DNA from: Aphrocallistes beatrix
Taxonomy: Eukaryota > Porifera > Hexactinellida > Sceptrulophora > Aphrocallistidae
NCBI GenBank assembly: GCA_963281255.1
Contig: OY725504.1
Location: 248,001 to 312,000 of the forward strand
Reading direction: 5' to 3'
DNA: 64,000 nt
Below are positions 45,592 to 61,577 of the stretch, one piece after another; positions within the stretch are counted from its first letter, which is position 1, and each line of letters begins with the position of its first letter. The notes below the pieces were generated by a model. It made no database searches. It was not told where the DNA came from and saw only the letters and a program-made list of their open reading frames with translations. A program made the translations under genes and the position numbers.

Positions 45592-46990
45592 TCTAAATTT
45601 AGACTCAGAGATACTAAAAATAGAATGTGTAAGATCACTGCAGGTGTGCTACACTAAGGTGTGAAAATATTATGCAATGAACATCATTGTGCAATTAGAA
45701 CTACAAATCGCACACGAATTGAATGTCATAATTGCTAATTAAAAAATGTTAGAATCATTCAATAAGTTTGACTAAGATTGGTTTCAATTCATTTCAAAAT
45801 GGAGTTCTCTCTAATTGTCCACTTCTGTAATTGTCCAGGTTCTCTATTTGTCCAATGCCAGAATAGGAGGACTATGTACACACACACACTTCGAATTCTC
45901 TAATTGTCCAGGGTTCCCAAATTGTCCACTTTAGGATCAAGGGTTTATCTAGGTGCTCGGTCGGCATTTATAGGTGCCAGTCTGGTATCGTCCGAGGAGC
46001 CAAGGTGCTTGCAGTGTGATTCGACTTTGGTCCCGGGTTGCTATCACCCCTGGAATTACAAGATAAACCACTGTTTGGGTGCTCCAAAAAAGTGCTGGAT
46101 TGGAAAATCCTAGATAAACCCATGCTTATGACCCATTACCCAATGGTGGACAATTAGAGAGGACTTAGTGTATAGGGATGTCACCAGGATTTCTCGGGGT
46201 ACAGACCACAGGGTAGATCTCCTGATGGGGTACAACACCCAGTAGGGGGTCTGGGAAGGTTACCTCTACCCTCCCTGGGGGGATATCTAGGCCGTATTTT
46301 TCTGATATCGATATTTATAAACTTATTCCATCCTCATTGAGATCAACACTATCATATTATCTAACCTCATCCATGGTTTGCTATATATTATAATTAATAG
46401 AAACTACAGTGGAATTTGGTTATTAACAACTCCCTTATTAGCAATATTGCTCTATTAGCAACCAATCTTCAGGTCCCAGGTGAAGATTTTGTGTTAATTA
46501 TGTTCCCTTATTAGCAACTTCGCGTATTAGCAACCATTTTATGAGCAAAACTCGAGTTGCTAATAAGCGAATTCCACATTAGTCGCTATAAATATAATTC
46601 GAACCATTGATGTGTTTTAACACTATTCACATAATTTGGTGCCAAAAAGGATTACAATGGAACAATCTATATTATTCACGACTATTATTGCTCTACCCAA
46701 TCATAACTCACAAACAAATACCAGGTTACAAATAAGGCACAAAGGAATGTAACATGAACAGATAAATTAGATATAGCAAAACATAACAGTACATACTAGA
46801 ATGGTCTAGTGGAATGAGTTCTTACATTGTTCCAAATATCTAAATTTAGCTTGGAACAGTAACTAACAGGTGTACATACTATATAAGCATCCTGTCACTA
46901 TAGCAACATAATGGTAAGATAGGAATGTATGATGTAGACTAAATTAATGAGGTTTATCTATGTGAATTATGGTTCCAATTTCAGTTCCAA
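45592..46990. other. Intergenic with nested foldback elements
   Basis: No gene. An outer element has TTCTCTCTAATTGTCC near 45807 inverted as GGACAATTAGAGAGGA near 46149. Inside it, GGGTTTATCTAGG (45939) and CCTAGATAAACCC (46110) bound a second element. A third foldback, 46406-46577 (CAGTGGAATTTGG ... GAATTCCAC), is related to the MITE at 2618. The adaptor gene probably has a 5' untranslated exon somewhere here, because an acceptor-like TTCTAAATTTAG directly precedes its ATG. Confidence 0.5.
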
Positions 46991-50416
<3,426 letters not shown>

Positions 50417-53400
50417 TCAATACGTGGAGTTAATGGGCTGAACGGAGGAGAGCAGCTTCTGAATGGTGAGGGTGTGAGTGGCGGCTTCCTTTCGCTCCTT
50501 CTCTGCCAGCTGGTGTTCAGTCCGCGCTCTCTGCAGTTCTTCAGAAGCTTGCTTGTGGAAACTAATCGCTTCTAGCACCACACTCCTAAATATGGTAGGC
50601 TCCTGGTAACATTTGTTTGTTTATTCCAGGGGTTCTTAAACTTTTTGACCCCATGCTTTGGCCAATCTGTGAATTATCACGCCCCCTACGTGGCTACACC
50701 TACACTTTTTCAGACTACCAAACTCGGAAAACCTATTTTCTAATATAATTAAGAATATCTATTTAAATCAAACAAATCTATCAATGTGAAGGATGTAACC
50801 GTTACTTTTCAACAAGTTTCTTCACATTTTCATCCGGTATTACGCCCCCTAGTTTAAGAACCCCTGGTTTATTCGTTCGTTCGTTTGTTTGTTTGTTCGT
50901 TCATTCGTTTGTTTGTTCGTTTGTTTGTTGTTGTTGACTTGTATTCTAATACTCACTTCATCTGGTCGATAAGTCTTTGTGTGTCAACACTCAGCACCTG
51001 ATTCAAGGATTGCGATTGGCTGGCGAGATGAGTGCTCTTTCTGCGCGGAGATATGGAGGTTAGAGTTGACAGCTGGTCTTCTAACTCTCTGATCTGACCA
51101 ATCAAACGTTCCGATACTTCTGGTTCTGTCTAGAGAGAGAATGGAATGTCACACACTTCAGTTCAAATCATCTTAGTTCAATTTCAATAAGTTTGTTTAT
51201 TATTTACTTGTTTATTGTTTGTATTGTTTACCAAGAGAGGAGATATACTTCTAGTGATCCTGGGGGCGTTAGAAATGGGATTGACAGAATATCGCCTCTC
51301 ATTAGCTAAATTTTCTGGATCTAAATAGTTCTCATTCTTCTCACTACGAGGCATTGAGTTTGATCTGGAGTGATACCTATAAATAGAACTTAGTAACGTA
51401 CATGTTATGTCCTGGTAACAGCCGAAATGTTTGGAATGCAATTCTATAAATATAACTCACCTTAGGGAGGTAGGAGAGATAGGGGGAGATGGTTTGTTCT
51501 GAGGAGAGGAACATAGGTACCCAGTGACTATGTTAGAATAGTCTGGTTGGTCAAACGATTGCTTTGGAGAGCTAGTGACCCCCAAACCAATAGAATGCAG
51601 TCTTTGCACAGGAGGCTATAAATAGGAACTCTATAATTAGAAGCATTTAAGTTATTATGGAACCCTGCAATGTTAATTAGACTCTCTTTATTCCAGTTAT
51701 ATATCTGTTTAAATCAGTATAACTTCTCAGTTATGCAGAATACAAGGGAAACCTCCAAACTTCTAAAGGTGTTGTAATCGCTTATTTAAAATACTGTGTA
51801 TGAAATGCAGTATACAGTCGACTCCGCTTAATAAGGTCACTGTTTAATCGGGCCACTTTTGGCAGGACCGGAATAGCTCTCACACATAGAAGCTAAAACA
51901 AAATATTTTCGGTTAATAGGGTTCTCCGCTTAATCGGGGCAAAATGTCCTCTGACCGATGTGACCCTATCAAGCGGAGTCAACTGTATGAAGCCCATTGG
52001 GATATGAAACAATGTCAGATTATAGAGGTGTCAGATTATAGAGATGTTGGGTTATAGAGGTGTCAGATTATAGAGGTGTTAGATTATAGAGGTGTTGGGT
52101 TATAGAGGTGTTGGAGGTTCTACTGAGGCTTACCCTAGCGTTTGTGTCTGATTCTGTTTCTGGACTCTGCACGGGTACGGGGGCACTCCTAGGGACCTGG
52201 TAGATTGGGTCGTTGTTTGGGATCTGATAGACATTGTCCGAATTCCCACTCGACGAAGAGTTACTCGACAAACTGTCCCTAACATTATTGATACTATATT
52301 TAGAAATGATACTATATTTAGATAACAAAATAAACATCAAAACGATTCATAATATTTGGAGTTGTAGTTTGTGTGTATTTATATCTGTTGTTAGAGATGT
52401 TTACGCTTTTAAATTAACATGTGTGCTAACATAGCAATTCTTTAACTATATTAGCCAATCAGAAATCAGTTTAAGGTTGACTCAACTCTTGTAAATGTAA
52501 GCGGAAATATTGTAATAATACATTATTTAAATATAGAATTGAAACCATTTCACACCTGTCCAGACAGATGGAGTTTGTATTACAGAAATTAAGCAATAAA
52601 CAACTTTGTTTACAACTCTACTCGCCGTTAACGACCAAAAGTTCAAATATAGCATTTCTATAAGGAAAATCGGAATAGTAATAATTATCAAAGCAAACTT
52701 CACAATATCCTACTATAGTCTCCTACAATGGACCATGGATATTCTCAAAAGTGTTTTTAAGGCATAGTGCAAAGTTATAACCTGAACTTCTAATAGCTGA
52801 ATACCTACCTGTTGCTATGGTTACTCTTTCCGACATCTAAATCTACATAATCTGCATTGGCACCTACAGACCCACGATGTGAACTGCCACTCGACGAGCT
52901 TGAGACTCGCTTCTGATTGGTCGGAGATGGAGAAGAGCGAAGTGGAGGAAAGGTGTTAAGTGGTGGAGGAGAGGTGTGAAGAGGTGGTGGAGAGGAACGA
53001 ATAGGTGGAGGAGAGGTGTTAAGTGGTGGAGGAGAGGAATGAATAGGTGGTGGAGAGGAATGAATAGGAGGAGGAAAGGTGTGAAGTGGTGGAGGAGAGG
53101 AACGAATAGGTGGTGGAGAGCAACGAATAGGAGGAGGAAAGGTGTGAAGTGGTGGAGGAGAGGAACGAATAGGTGGTGGAGAGGAACGAATAGGAGGAGG
53201 AAAGGTGTGAAGTGGTGGAGGAGGAGAGGTGTGAAGAGGTGGTGGCGAGGTGTTAAGTGGTGGTGGCGAGGTGGAAGGTGGCACAGGTGGAGCTAGAGGA
53301 GAGGGAGGCTCCACACTGATTGGAGGATCACTTTGTGGATCTGGAATAGAAGGAGCTAAAATAAACACGATAAATAGGCCACATTTGTTCTAAAAATAGA

Positions 53401-56400
53401 ATTCTCAAAGGTGTGAAACTACCTTTCCTTCTCGGGGTGGGTTTGGGGGCTTCTGCAATCAACTCAGAATGTCTCTGCTTAGCCGAAGTGGTGGGTTTGG
53501 TTTCTGGACTTTTAACTGGTAACGTGATAGACTCTAAGGAATGTAATCAGAGTAATCATGTAATTGTTAACACAATACTTAATAATTTCGCTTTGAACTA
53601 AGTTGTAAGTATTTCAAATAATTTGTTTAAAAATCAAACTTTAAAGAGTTTAAAAATAGACAAGTTATTATAGAGCCCTCCAGAGATACGCTCCTAATCT
53701 AAATCCCTAAACTTTCATACGCCTAAATCTATAAATAGCATTATAAAATAGGGTAAATTGGGTATTATTCTGGATTTTCACGCTCCTAAACACTTCGTGG
53801 CTTAAAATCATACTTCTAAAGGAGCGTCTCGCGGTCCTAGATAATCCCCTGGACAAGTGGCACAAAGTGTCTGCAAGTGGTACAACTGCTAATCAACCAT
53901 CTACGATTATAATCGCGATTAAATGTGTCGAGTTGGAACCGGAACAAAGACACAATCCTGACAGACACAATCTTACCAGAAATTTTCGATGGTTTCACAG
54001 CTGTCTTAGGTTTTGCTGGTGGTTTGGGTTTCATGATTTGACGATCTAAAAATAGATACAAAACATAAACACTCAAACAATAACTAATCAACATAGTTAC
54101 AGTAGTACAGCATAGGAATGTATATGCCTACCTGGTACAGATGCAGTGGTATCTGCTGTAGGGAAGAGAGGCTTGTTGATTGGTCGGATCTGAGAGGAAG
54201 CTGGGGAAGACTTCTGTTTTTTCAGTTTGAGTTTACCCAATTGAGATCCGTCATCCTCTGCGATAGGAGATAGCGCGAAGCTCTATAAATAGAATATAGT
54301 TCTATTAATAACTGTAGGATATGTTTTCTGATACTTTACTCTTCTCAAACTGTTTAAACGAAACAAAATTAGAATAATTTCCAATTTAAGAATATAATAC
54401 AGTCGACTCCGCTTAATAGGGTCACTGTTTAATCGGGTTAACCGCTTAATCGGGCCACTTTTGGCAGGACCGGAATAGCTCTCACACATAGAAGCGAATA
54501 CAAAATATTTTCGGTTAATAGGGTTCTCCGCTTAATCGGGGCAAAGTGTCCTCTGACCGATGTGACCCTATTAAGCGGAGTCGACTGTAAATGGATTCAA
54601 AGAATCTAATATTCGAATTTTTTTGCCGTGATTTTTTGTCTGTCAAAAAAACCTAAGACTGTATATATATATTTCTATAAAAATTTTTTCATCGGAATCG
54701 ATTTGATCGTTTCCAAATAATTTTTTCCATTTAACAAATATTTTACAAAATAAATTTTCGTATTAAAAAGATTTGATGTATAAATAATAATTCAAAAATA
54801 AAAATTCAATTCGATATAATCTCTCTACTTCACAACCTGAAAATAATTTGTCAACAAAATTGTCGTCATTAATCTTACAACAATAACAATTAACAAAATG
54901 CCATTAAATGCCATTAATACACTTTTATACCAATTAGAGGTTTCAAAAGTCAGTTGGGGCCTATAAAAACCGAAGTTGATTGGCTTTATAACTTGAATTT
55001 ACATTTAAAAGGGACAAATTCCATCTATATCAGAACTATAAGTATTCCACCTAACTCTACGCCAACAGATTTCCACGAAATGTACCACTAAAAGACTCTT
55101 GAACAAAAATGTGAATCTTTATAAAATATCTCAGAAGATGATCAAAATACAGCTGACTCTTAAGAAAGAGAAAAGAACGAACTAAGGCACTTTAAAAATC
55201 TCTCGCTTACCAAACACATTCCAATAACCAAGGGAGTATCTAGGAGCGTCTCTCGCTATGAATTTCGTACTCTCGCGCTATGAATTTCATACATGACAAC
55301 TTGAACTATGATAAAAGCGGGACGCAATAGAAAAGTATTATACATAGAATACAAAAAAATCGGGACATAATGGAGAAATTTCATGTAAAATCGGGACACT
55401 CAAGAAAATTATCTCAATAGAAGGGTGAAAAAGTGGGACGTCCCGCCAAAAAACTCAGTTGGCGAATGCTCTTTAGTCCATACGCAGCTCACATTCTCCG
55501 GTTTGAAAAACAGTAGAACTCGGTTAGTACTCGGGATACAACGTACAGTCAGGGTCACTTATTGTGAACCACCAGGGGACCAAAAAATCTGTTCATGATA
55601 GAGATACTTCATATTAAGCGAACTTGATTCAATACAAATCCTATCTAATAAATGAAGTTGGGACCAGAAGGTTAGTTCATAATAAACGAATGTTCATATT
55701 AAGCGACCCTGACTGTACTTCGGCTTAGTACGTACTCGTTTCTCTGAACCAGAATTCATTTATTATATAGATTCCTATGTAATCTCAACTCAAGGTAATC
55801 TCAACTCGGTTAGTACGTACTTACGGATAGTACGTACCTTTTTCGGTATGGTGGAAATAGTTCACATAAAAACCACCATTAATCCTAATGATAAAAAGTC
55901 GAACTATTTCCTAAATCTGCAATTCGAACTATTTCCTTTTTCGAAAAGTCGAACCATTTCCGTTTCCCAGAGGGGTACGTACTAACCGAGTTCTACTGTA
56001 GTGGAACATAACACTAGACATTGTAAGTTAGATTCAGTCAATAAGCCAGGGAAGTAGATAGAGTCACTCAAGCTGCAAAGGGATTGATTTACTTACTACC
56101 TTTTTATTTTTTGGAGGAAAATAAAAGGTAGTAAGTGAATATTCGGGATGGCGAGCAAAAAAAAGCAGCAAGTAAATTTCCCGGACACCTTGAGAAACTG
56201 GACATGGTTAAATTAAGAAAATTCTGATTCTAAAATAGTCAAATATTACTGAAAATGGATCGATGCACCGATTTTCGGTAATATTTGACTATTTTAGAAT
56301 CAGAATTTTCTTAATTTAACCATGTCCAGTTTCTCAAGGTGTCCGGGAAATTTACTTACTGCTTTTTCTCGTTTCAGTCTTATACTACACGATCAATAAT

Positions 56401-59400
56401 CTCTTCACCTCACGCCAACTAAATGCCAGTCAAAAAAATAAAGTAGCAAGTAAACGGTTGGCAATAAAGTATCCGTACAACTTTTTTGTCAGTTCTGGAA
56501 TCCCAGAACTGCACTAAACACACATAAACTCACTGCGATGTCGTCTTCATCAAAAACAGCGAATTCCTTCATTCCTCTGCTGGGAGCTCTGGTCGTGGGC
56601 TTCCTAGGCCGAGAGGTTGTCACGTGTTCCAACTTTGGACTGTCATCCACGATTGTAGCTAGCTATAAATAGAAAGTGATACTATAAATAGAATATACGT
56701 ATTGATTCTAGTTAATTAGGACCAAATATCGAAACATATGTGTCCTGATTAAGAATTTCGGTAATTCTTAGATTAGTTTTTTAGTAAATGGTGTAAATAC
56801 AGTAGATACTCGAATATTTGCCCCCCAAAGAGGTTGCTAAAGTATTTTTGGTGCCCCTTTGAATAAATATTAATGTATAATTCTTTCCTTCTACTAAGTT
56901 GAATCATTCGTTCGGGTATTTCCTTCTAAAGCTCTCTTAAATCTGAAATGTTAATTTTCTTCAGGTGACAAATGGAGCTAAATATTAATATCCCCTGCTA
57001 CCATTCGGGTATATACATTCCAAACTGTCCAACCTAGTAGCTACTTCAAATCGGAATTTCTAACGTGGCCAGACCGTAAACCAAAATTTGGGTTATATTA
57101 TTCATGGCAGACTATGGATATTCAATTTTTTATATCGCAAATATTCTAATTTTTAAGTAATTATTTGTCGGTTATTGGTTATTGTCTTAAGTTGAGGAAA
57201 TATTGAACTAACAAAGTAGAATATCTGTTAAAAATACCGAGAAAATAGGGAAAATCGGGATTACATATCTCCCGGGGGGACTTGCGTGGGATAGAAAACG
57301 GAATCGGGAGGGTGGACAGTATGAAATTCACTCACATCATCGAAAGCGGAGGTGTCAATGGCACACGTGGTAGAGTCAGATCTGTTGACAGCTCGCATTT
57401 GGTCGAGAGAGAAGTAGTGCTTCTGCTCCGGATCTACCATGGCTATCATCTCGTCCTTGATGGCCTGAATCCATCCTTCCGTCTCCTCGTCCGACTCCGT
57501 GTACATGTAGTACACGCGCTTCTGCTCCGCTCCCCCAGGCACCTAGCACACACCATATAAGGACATATCATACCATATAAGGGTATACCATACTATATAA
57601 GGGCATATCATACGCATTTAATTTGTAAGAGATACGCTTAATTTGACTTCAAATTCGAATTCTCCATATTCGAATTACCCATTTTATAATCTATCCACTG
57701 GATTACTCTCCCGCAAGGTTAAATATTTTCAAACTGTGCCTCGTACCACTAATGCCACCATATACAGTGGCGATAAATCGTGATATGTGCCATAGGGTAG
57801 CAAATTCCGAAAATACCAAATCTTGAAGGAGACTAATAAGTTGAAAGCTTATAAAGTGAGTAATTTGAATGTGAAGGAAACGAATTTTAAGCGAGATTTA
57901 GTGTATCTGTTACTGATTAGATGTTAAGACTTCACAAATAGATTAGAATTATAACAATTTGGGTGGGAAATATTGGGATGTACGAATACTTTGTCCAGGG
58001 AGTGCAAGGATATAGGCATCATACAATATACGTATGGGTATCTCTATAGTACCTATGGTAGTATTCTTATATGGAATAAGTTGGTTGGTTTGATTGCTTG
58101 TTAGAAGTCTATTTGTTTTTTTGTTTGTTTGTTTGTTTGTTTATTTGTTTGTTTACTGTCTCTCCCATGTATCTATTAATAGAATCACTCACTATGTTGC
58201 TGCTGGAGGTGATCATGAATGCGTTGGGTTTCTTGCATTCCTTCGAATCTGCCTTAGAAACGATATCGTAGTCAGGAAGACACACAATCCCAGCTGGATT
58301 CCTGTCCTAAAATAGAACACAAACTATAAATAGAACAAACACATTCCTGCACAAATAAGCGACATCCATTACTCAAGGAAATAAACAAATCTAGTTCCAC
58401 TGAATCGTTAAGAGTTCCTGACAATCTAAGGAGCTACACAGGAGTTCAATGATTATTCCCAGCCTCAGACAGTTATGTACTCTGTTGTCGTGGTGTCAGC
58501 TGTAGCCAACCTGAGCCATGATAAAAGCGGGACGCAGCGTTGAATTTCGCGGGACATGGCGGGACGCAATAGAAAAGTATTATACATAGGATCAAAAAAA
58601 GTGGGACATAATGGGGAAACTTCTGTAAAAGCGGGACACTCAAGAAAATTAGCTCAATAGAAGAGTGAAAAAAGCGGAAAGACCCGCCAAAAACGGGACA
58701 GCTGGCAAGTATGCAGTTATCCCATAGACTTGTGAAAGTTGTGATATAAGGGCGAGGAGCGCTCAAATATATAAGACCCTAGGGCTATAGGTCTGGGGGA
58801 CATTTGACACCAGAATCAGCTGTCCAGGGGAGTGGGGGGGAGTGGCGAATCGAGGGAAGACCACTGACACTCCATTTCTGGGTACGTGGTACATCACTGT
58901 CCCAAGCTATCAGCTTTCAGACCCAGTAGTATAGTACAGTCAGGGTCGCTTATTGTGAACCACCAGGGGACCAAAAAATCTGTTCATAATAGAGATACTT
59001 CATATTAAGCGAACTTGATTCAATACAAATCCTATCTAAAAATGAAATTGGGACCAGGAGGTTAGTTCATAATAAACGAATGTTCATAATAAGCAACCCT
59101 AACTGTATATCTTTTCAATAGATATCCCCTGCCCCAATCCTATGCAAGTCCTCTCTCAGATCTAATTATAACTCTAAAACGGCACAAGCCACTATTAAAA
59201 ATAGCGACACAATCACTGAGGAATGATTCTAAAAATAACCTTATCTGTCTTATAATAGAAGAGGTAGTGGTGGTCCAGTATCACATATCTCCGTCTCCAG
59301 TTGGCTGTGAGGCCAGTCCCGCCTAGCTTGGTGAGCCAGCCCGTCTTCCTGGGATCCTCGAAGAAGTCAGTGGCAGGACCCTATAGACACCTCTATAAAT

Positions 59401-60072
59401 AGACACACTGCCACTAAATGATTAGTCAAATTCGCAATGGATGATTAGGGACAGTTTTAGCCATCAGAAATTCAGAATAGAGTAAATGTATGCTAATAGG
59501 AGAATATTTAATGAGGATAACGCCATCTTACACATGTGAATATATCATATTCAAAATTTCACACCTTTCTTCAAGTGTAGTGAACAGTTTCGTGAAGCTT
59601 GAACGTTTAAATTTCCTTGCTTTCTCATTATTGAATAAAATGGATATAATACTTGCAAGCATTCAGCTGTTGCTATCGCATTATAGAATCCTTAGCGATT
59701 GCTTAATATTTTGCATATGCAGTTATTGATAATAAAATAATTTATTCATAAATAACATCGGTGAATCATAGTAAGTGAACTGCGCTTTTTAAACGAATTT
59801 CTGCAGAGTAATCCCTAGACACTACGTAGGTGAATAGGAATGCTGAATTAGTATACACTAACAAATGGAAATAAAAGAAAATCCAAATGGTTTAAATCAG
59901 CATTGTTAGCAATGCGAAATGGTTTGGAAGCGCATAACGAATATACATAACATAACACCTATTCTCTAATCAAATCGATGGGATATAGAGTGTTCAACTA
60001 GACGTTTAACCTACTAATCGATCGTTTAATCGTATATATTACCTTATCTTTGGAATTAGCAACTCGAGTCAT
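50417..60072 (-). CDS. PH-domain docking/adaptor-like protein with proline repeats and coiled coil
   Basis: Fourteen exons, all junctions in frame, 766 residues: 60043-60072, 59240-59380, 58193-58306, 57336-57542, 56534-56662, 54132-54282, 53977-54045, 53423-53533, 52809-53355, 52134-52293, 51461-51615, 51232-51376, 50957-51129, 50417-50585. PH domain about residues 20-145 (GWLTKLGGTGLTANWRRRYV with a phosphoinositide-type K...RRR motif; closing helix ETEGWIQAIKDEM). A lysine/proline linker follows, then a large exon of SPPPLHTFPPPIRSSPPPI repeats, likely SH3/WW ligands. Tyrosine motifs are DYVDLD, NVYQIP and PIYQVP (YxxP, Crk-SH2 type) and ENYLDP. A C-terminal coiled coil ends at PINSTY. The layout recalls GAB/DOS docking proteins, but the PH sequence is not diagnostic. 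Probable membrane-recruited scaffold in tyrosine-kinase signalling (inference). Confidence 0.85.
50627..50866. mobile_element. hAT-like MITE with intact 8-bp target duplication
   Basis: 240 bp, ends CAGGGGTTCTTAAACT and AGTTTAAGAACCCCTG, flanked on both sides by GTTTATTC (50619-50626 and 50867-50874). The perfect 8-bp duplication and CAGGGGTT ends identify a hAT non-autonomous element. Located in the last intron of the PH-domain gene. Confidence 0.9.
50867..50936. repeat. GTTC/GTTT microsatellite
   Basis: Imperfect tetranucleotide run GTTCGTTCGTTTGTTTGTTT and variants after the hAT element. A similar TTTG run is at 58111-58150. Confidence 0.75.
51815..51985. mobile_element. MITE, CAGTCGACTCCGCTTAAT family
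   Basis: 171 bp with inverted ends CAGTCGACTCCGCTTAAT and AAGCGGAGTCAACTG (one mismatch), TA-flanked, in an intron of the PH-domain gene. Confidence 0.85.
52013..52113. repeat. 15-bp intronic tandem repeat
   Basis: Six to seven units of TTATAGAGGTGTYRGA-like sequence (GATTATAGAGGTGTCA, GGTTATAGAGGTGTTG), close to the donor side of the 52134-52293 exon of the PH-domain gene. Confidence 0.75.
54400..54586. mobile_element. MITE, CAGTCGACTCCGCTTAAT family
   Basis: 187 bp with perfect ends CAGTCGACTCCGCTTAATAG and CTATTAAGCGGAGTCGACTG. It is the longest copy, with an extra GGTTAACCGCTTAATCGGG segment. Lies between the 54132-54282 and 56534-56662 exons of the PH-domain gene. Confidence 0.85.
55305..55480. 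repeat. GCGGGACGCAATAGAAAAGT repeat (copy 1)
   Basis: Shares the ordered words ATGATAAAAGCGGGACGCA, GTATTATACATAG, CGGGACACTCAAGAAAATTA and CCCGCCAAAAA with 58515-58710. Both are degenerate copies of one element, with no ORF. Confidence 0.65.
55511..55998. mobile_element. MITE with a second MITE inserted inside it
   Basis: Outer element ends CAGTAGAACTCGGTTAGTAC and GTACTAACCGAGTTCTACTG. Within it at 55546-55715 lies a complete element of another family, ends CAGTCAGGGTCACTTATTGT and AAGCGACCCTGACTG, inserted at a TA. Confidence 0.8.
56095..56380. repeat. Long near-perfect palindrome
   Basis: Arms 56161-56256 and 56271-56366 (about 96 bp each, about two mismatches seen) are separated by a 14-base spacer (GGATCGATGCACCG). 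They carry AGTAAATTTCCCGGACACCT. A single-arm relative lies at 33745. Confidence 0.85.
58515..58715. repeat. GCGGGACGCAATAGAAAAGT repeat (copy 2)
   Basis: Longer copy of the repeat at 55305, with extra GTTGAATTTCGCGGGACATG. Ends in AAAACGGGACAGCTGGCAAG. Confidence 0.65.
58937..59105. mobile_element. MITE, CAGTCAGGGTCGCTTATTGT family
   Basis: 169 bp, ends CAGTCAGGGTCGCTTATTGT and ATAAGCAACCCTAACTG, TA-flanked, in the intron between PH exons 2 and 3. Relatives at 55546, 60679 and 61416. Confidence 0.85.
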
Positions 60073-60678
60073 TCTCTAATTAAATCTAAAAAATTCAAAA
60101 TTCAAATATGAATTATCAGTTAATGCATAATTCAAATGGACACTATTTTCACTCAGAATTTGACCAATCAACTTTTCGCTTCGCTTTGAAACCAAACACT
60201 CACGTAACATCCCACATATTTGAACGGATTCCATTCCATCTCCTTAGCAACGCACACACACATCAAAATGGTAAGCATATGTCAATTGAAATCAGCTGAC
60301 TTTTATACTCAACCAATCATTTCACAGGTTTCAAGCCTTGGGCATTTAGTGGCATTTAGTGGTAAAGTGTAGCTGTCAACAGAGTTAGGATTTCTTACAA
60401 AACCGAATCCATTGAATAAACGACTTTTCAAACTCTTTTGAGCTACATTCCACGAGATACCCTAGCAACTGTGAATGGATACCCTTATTAGTACTTGAAG
60501 GATATCGTTATTGAATTTCTAATAACATAACAGTGTCATAATTAAATACCAGAAAGTTCCTATCAATAAATAAACGTATTAGAGAGTTAATTTGGTTCAA
60601 CAGTTGCCATGAATCTCAGGAATACTGGAATCACAAAGACGTAATGGTGAAATGGTTTACACTATCGGACTACTATTA

Positions 60679-61029
60679 CAGTCAGGGTCGCTTATTATGA
60701 ACATTCGTTTATTATGAACTAACCTCCTGGTCCCAATTTCATTTTTTAGATAGGATTTGTATTGAATCAAGTTCGCTTAATAAGTACAGCCGACTCCGCT
60801 TAATAGGGTCACTGTTTAATTGGGTCAACCGCTTAATCATGCCACTTTTGGAGGGACCGGAATAGCTCTCACACATAGAAGCTAATACAGAATATTTTCG
60901 GTTAATAGGGTTCTCCTCGGGGCAAAATGTCCTCTGACCGATGTGACCCTATTAAGCGGAGTCGACTGTATCTCTATTATGAACAGATTTTTTGGTCTCC
61001 TATTGGATCACAATAAGCGACCCTGACTG
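60679..61029. mobile_element. Nested MITEs: CAGTCGACT element inside CAGTCAGGG element
   Basis: Outer ends CAGTCAGGGTCGCTTATTAT (60679) and AAGCGACCCTGACTG (61029). Inner element 60787-60968, ends CAGCCGACTCCGCTTAATAG and ATTAAGCGGAGTCGACTG, sits at a TA and splits the outer sequence between TTAATAAG and TCTCTATTATG. Confidence 0.9.
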
Positions 61030-61415
61030 TATTTGATTGGTTGAATAAGTTTAGTGAAAATAGTTTTCATTTGAACTGTGTTAAAAATAGAACAAACATA
61101 CCAAGGTGTGAAGATATCGAAACAGTTCCAAATAATGGCATAGTATAGTGTTTAGGAATAGATGTGGATATTTGTACTGTATCGAGTGTAGTGGATCTTA
61201 TTACTGTAACCTGTAATAAGATATTAGTGTTATGTAATGGAGGAGAATTTGATTGATTCTCAGCATTTTAGCAGAAATTTAATGAATATTTATTCAATAA
61301 GATTTCTTGATAATTTCTTTGGTACTGGTACGTACGTACTTTTCTAAACTTTTCCAATTAGATTTTCTGTTAATTTTGATTGCAAACTTTATGATTATTA
61401 CTGGATATTATCATA

Positions 61416-61577
61416 CAGTCAGGGTCGCTTATTGTGAACCATCAGGGGACCAAAAAATCTGTTCATAATAGAGATACTTCATATTAAGCGAACTTGATTC
61501 AATACAAATCCTATCTAAAAAATGAAATTGGGACCAGGAGGTTAGTTCATAATAAACGAATGTTCATATGAAGCGGG
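61416..61577. mobile_element. MITE, CAGTCAGGGTCGCTTATTGT family, damaged right end
   Basis: Left end complete. The right end reads CATATGAAGCGGGTTC instead of AAGCGACCCTGACTG, so it is truncated or rearranged. Confidence 0.75.

Noticed and set aside
45904-46113. 69-codon frame with several cysteines
   Set aside because: It lies wholly within nested foldback elements and shows no motif.
45940-46120. Possible tRNA or tRNA-derived SINE (GGTGCTCGGTCGG, GATTCGACTTTGG words)
   Set aside because: No credible A and B box pair or cloverleaf could be drawn.
52976-53296. Plus-strand arginine/tryptophan-rich frame
   Set aside because: Antisense shadow of the proline-repeat exon of the PH-domain gene.
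58094-58315. 73-codon plus-strand frame with a hydrophobic start
   Set aside because: The start is a TTTG microsatellite and the remainder is antisense to PH exon 58193-58306.
60108-60299. 63-codon plus-strand frame upstream of the PH-domain gene
   Set aside because: No homology, no repeat of the pattern elsewhere, and an ordinary AT-rich context.
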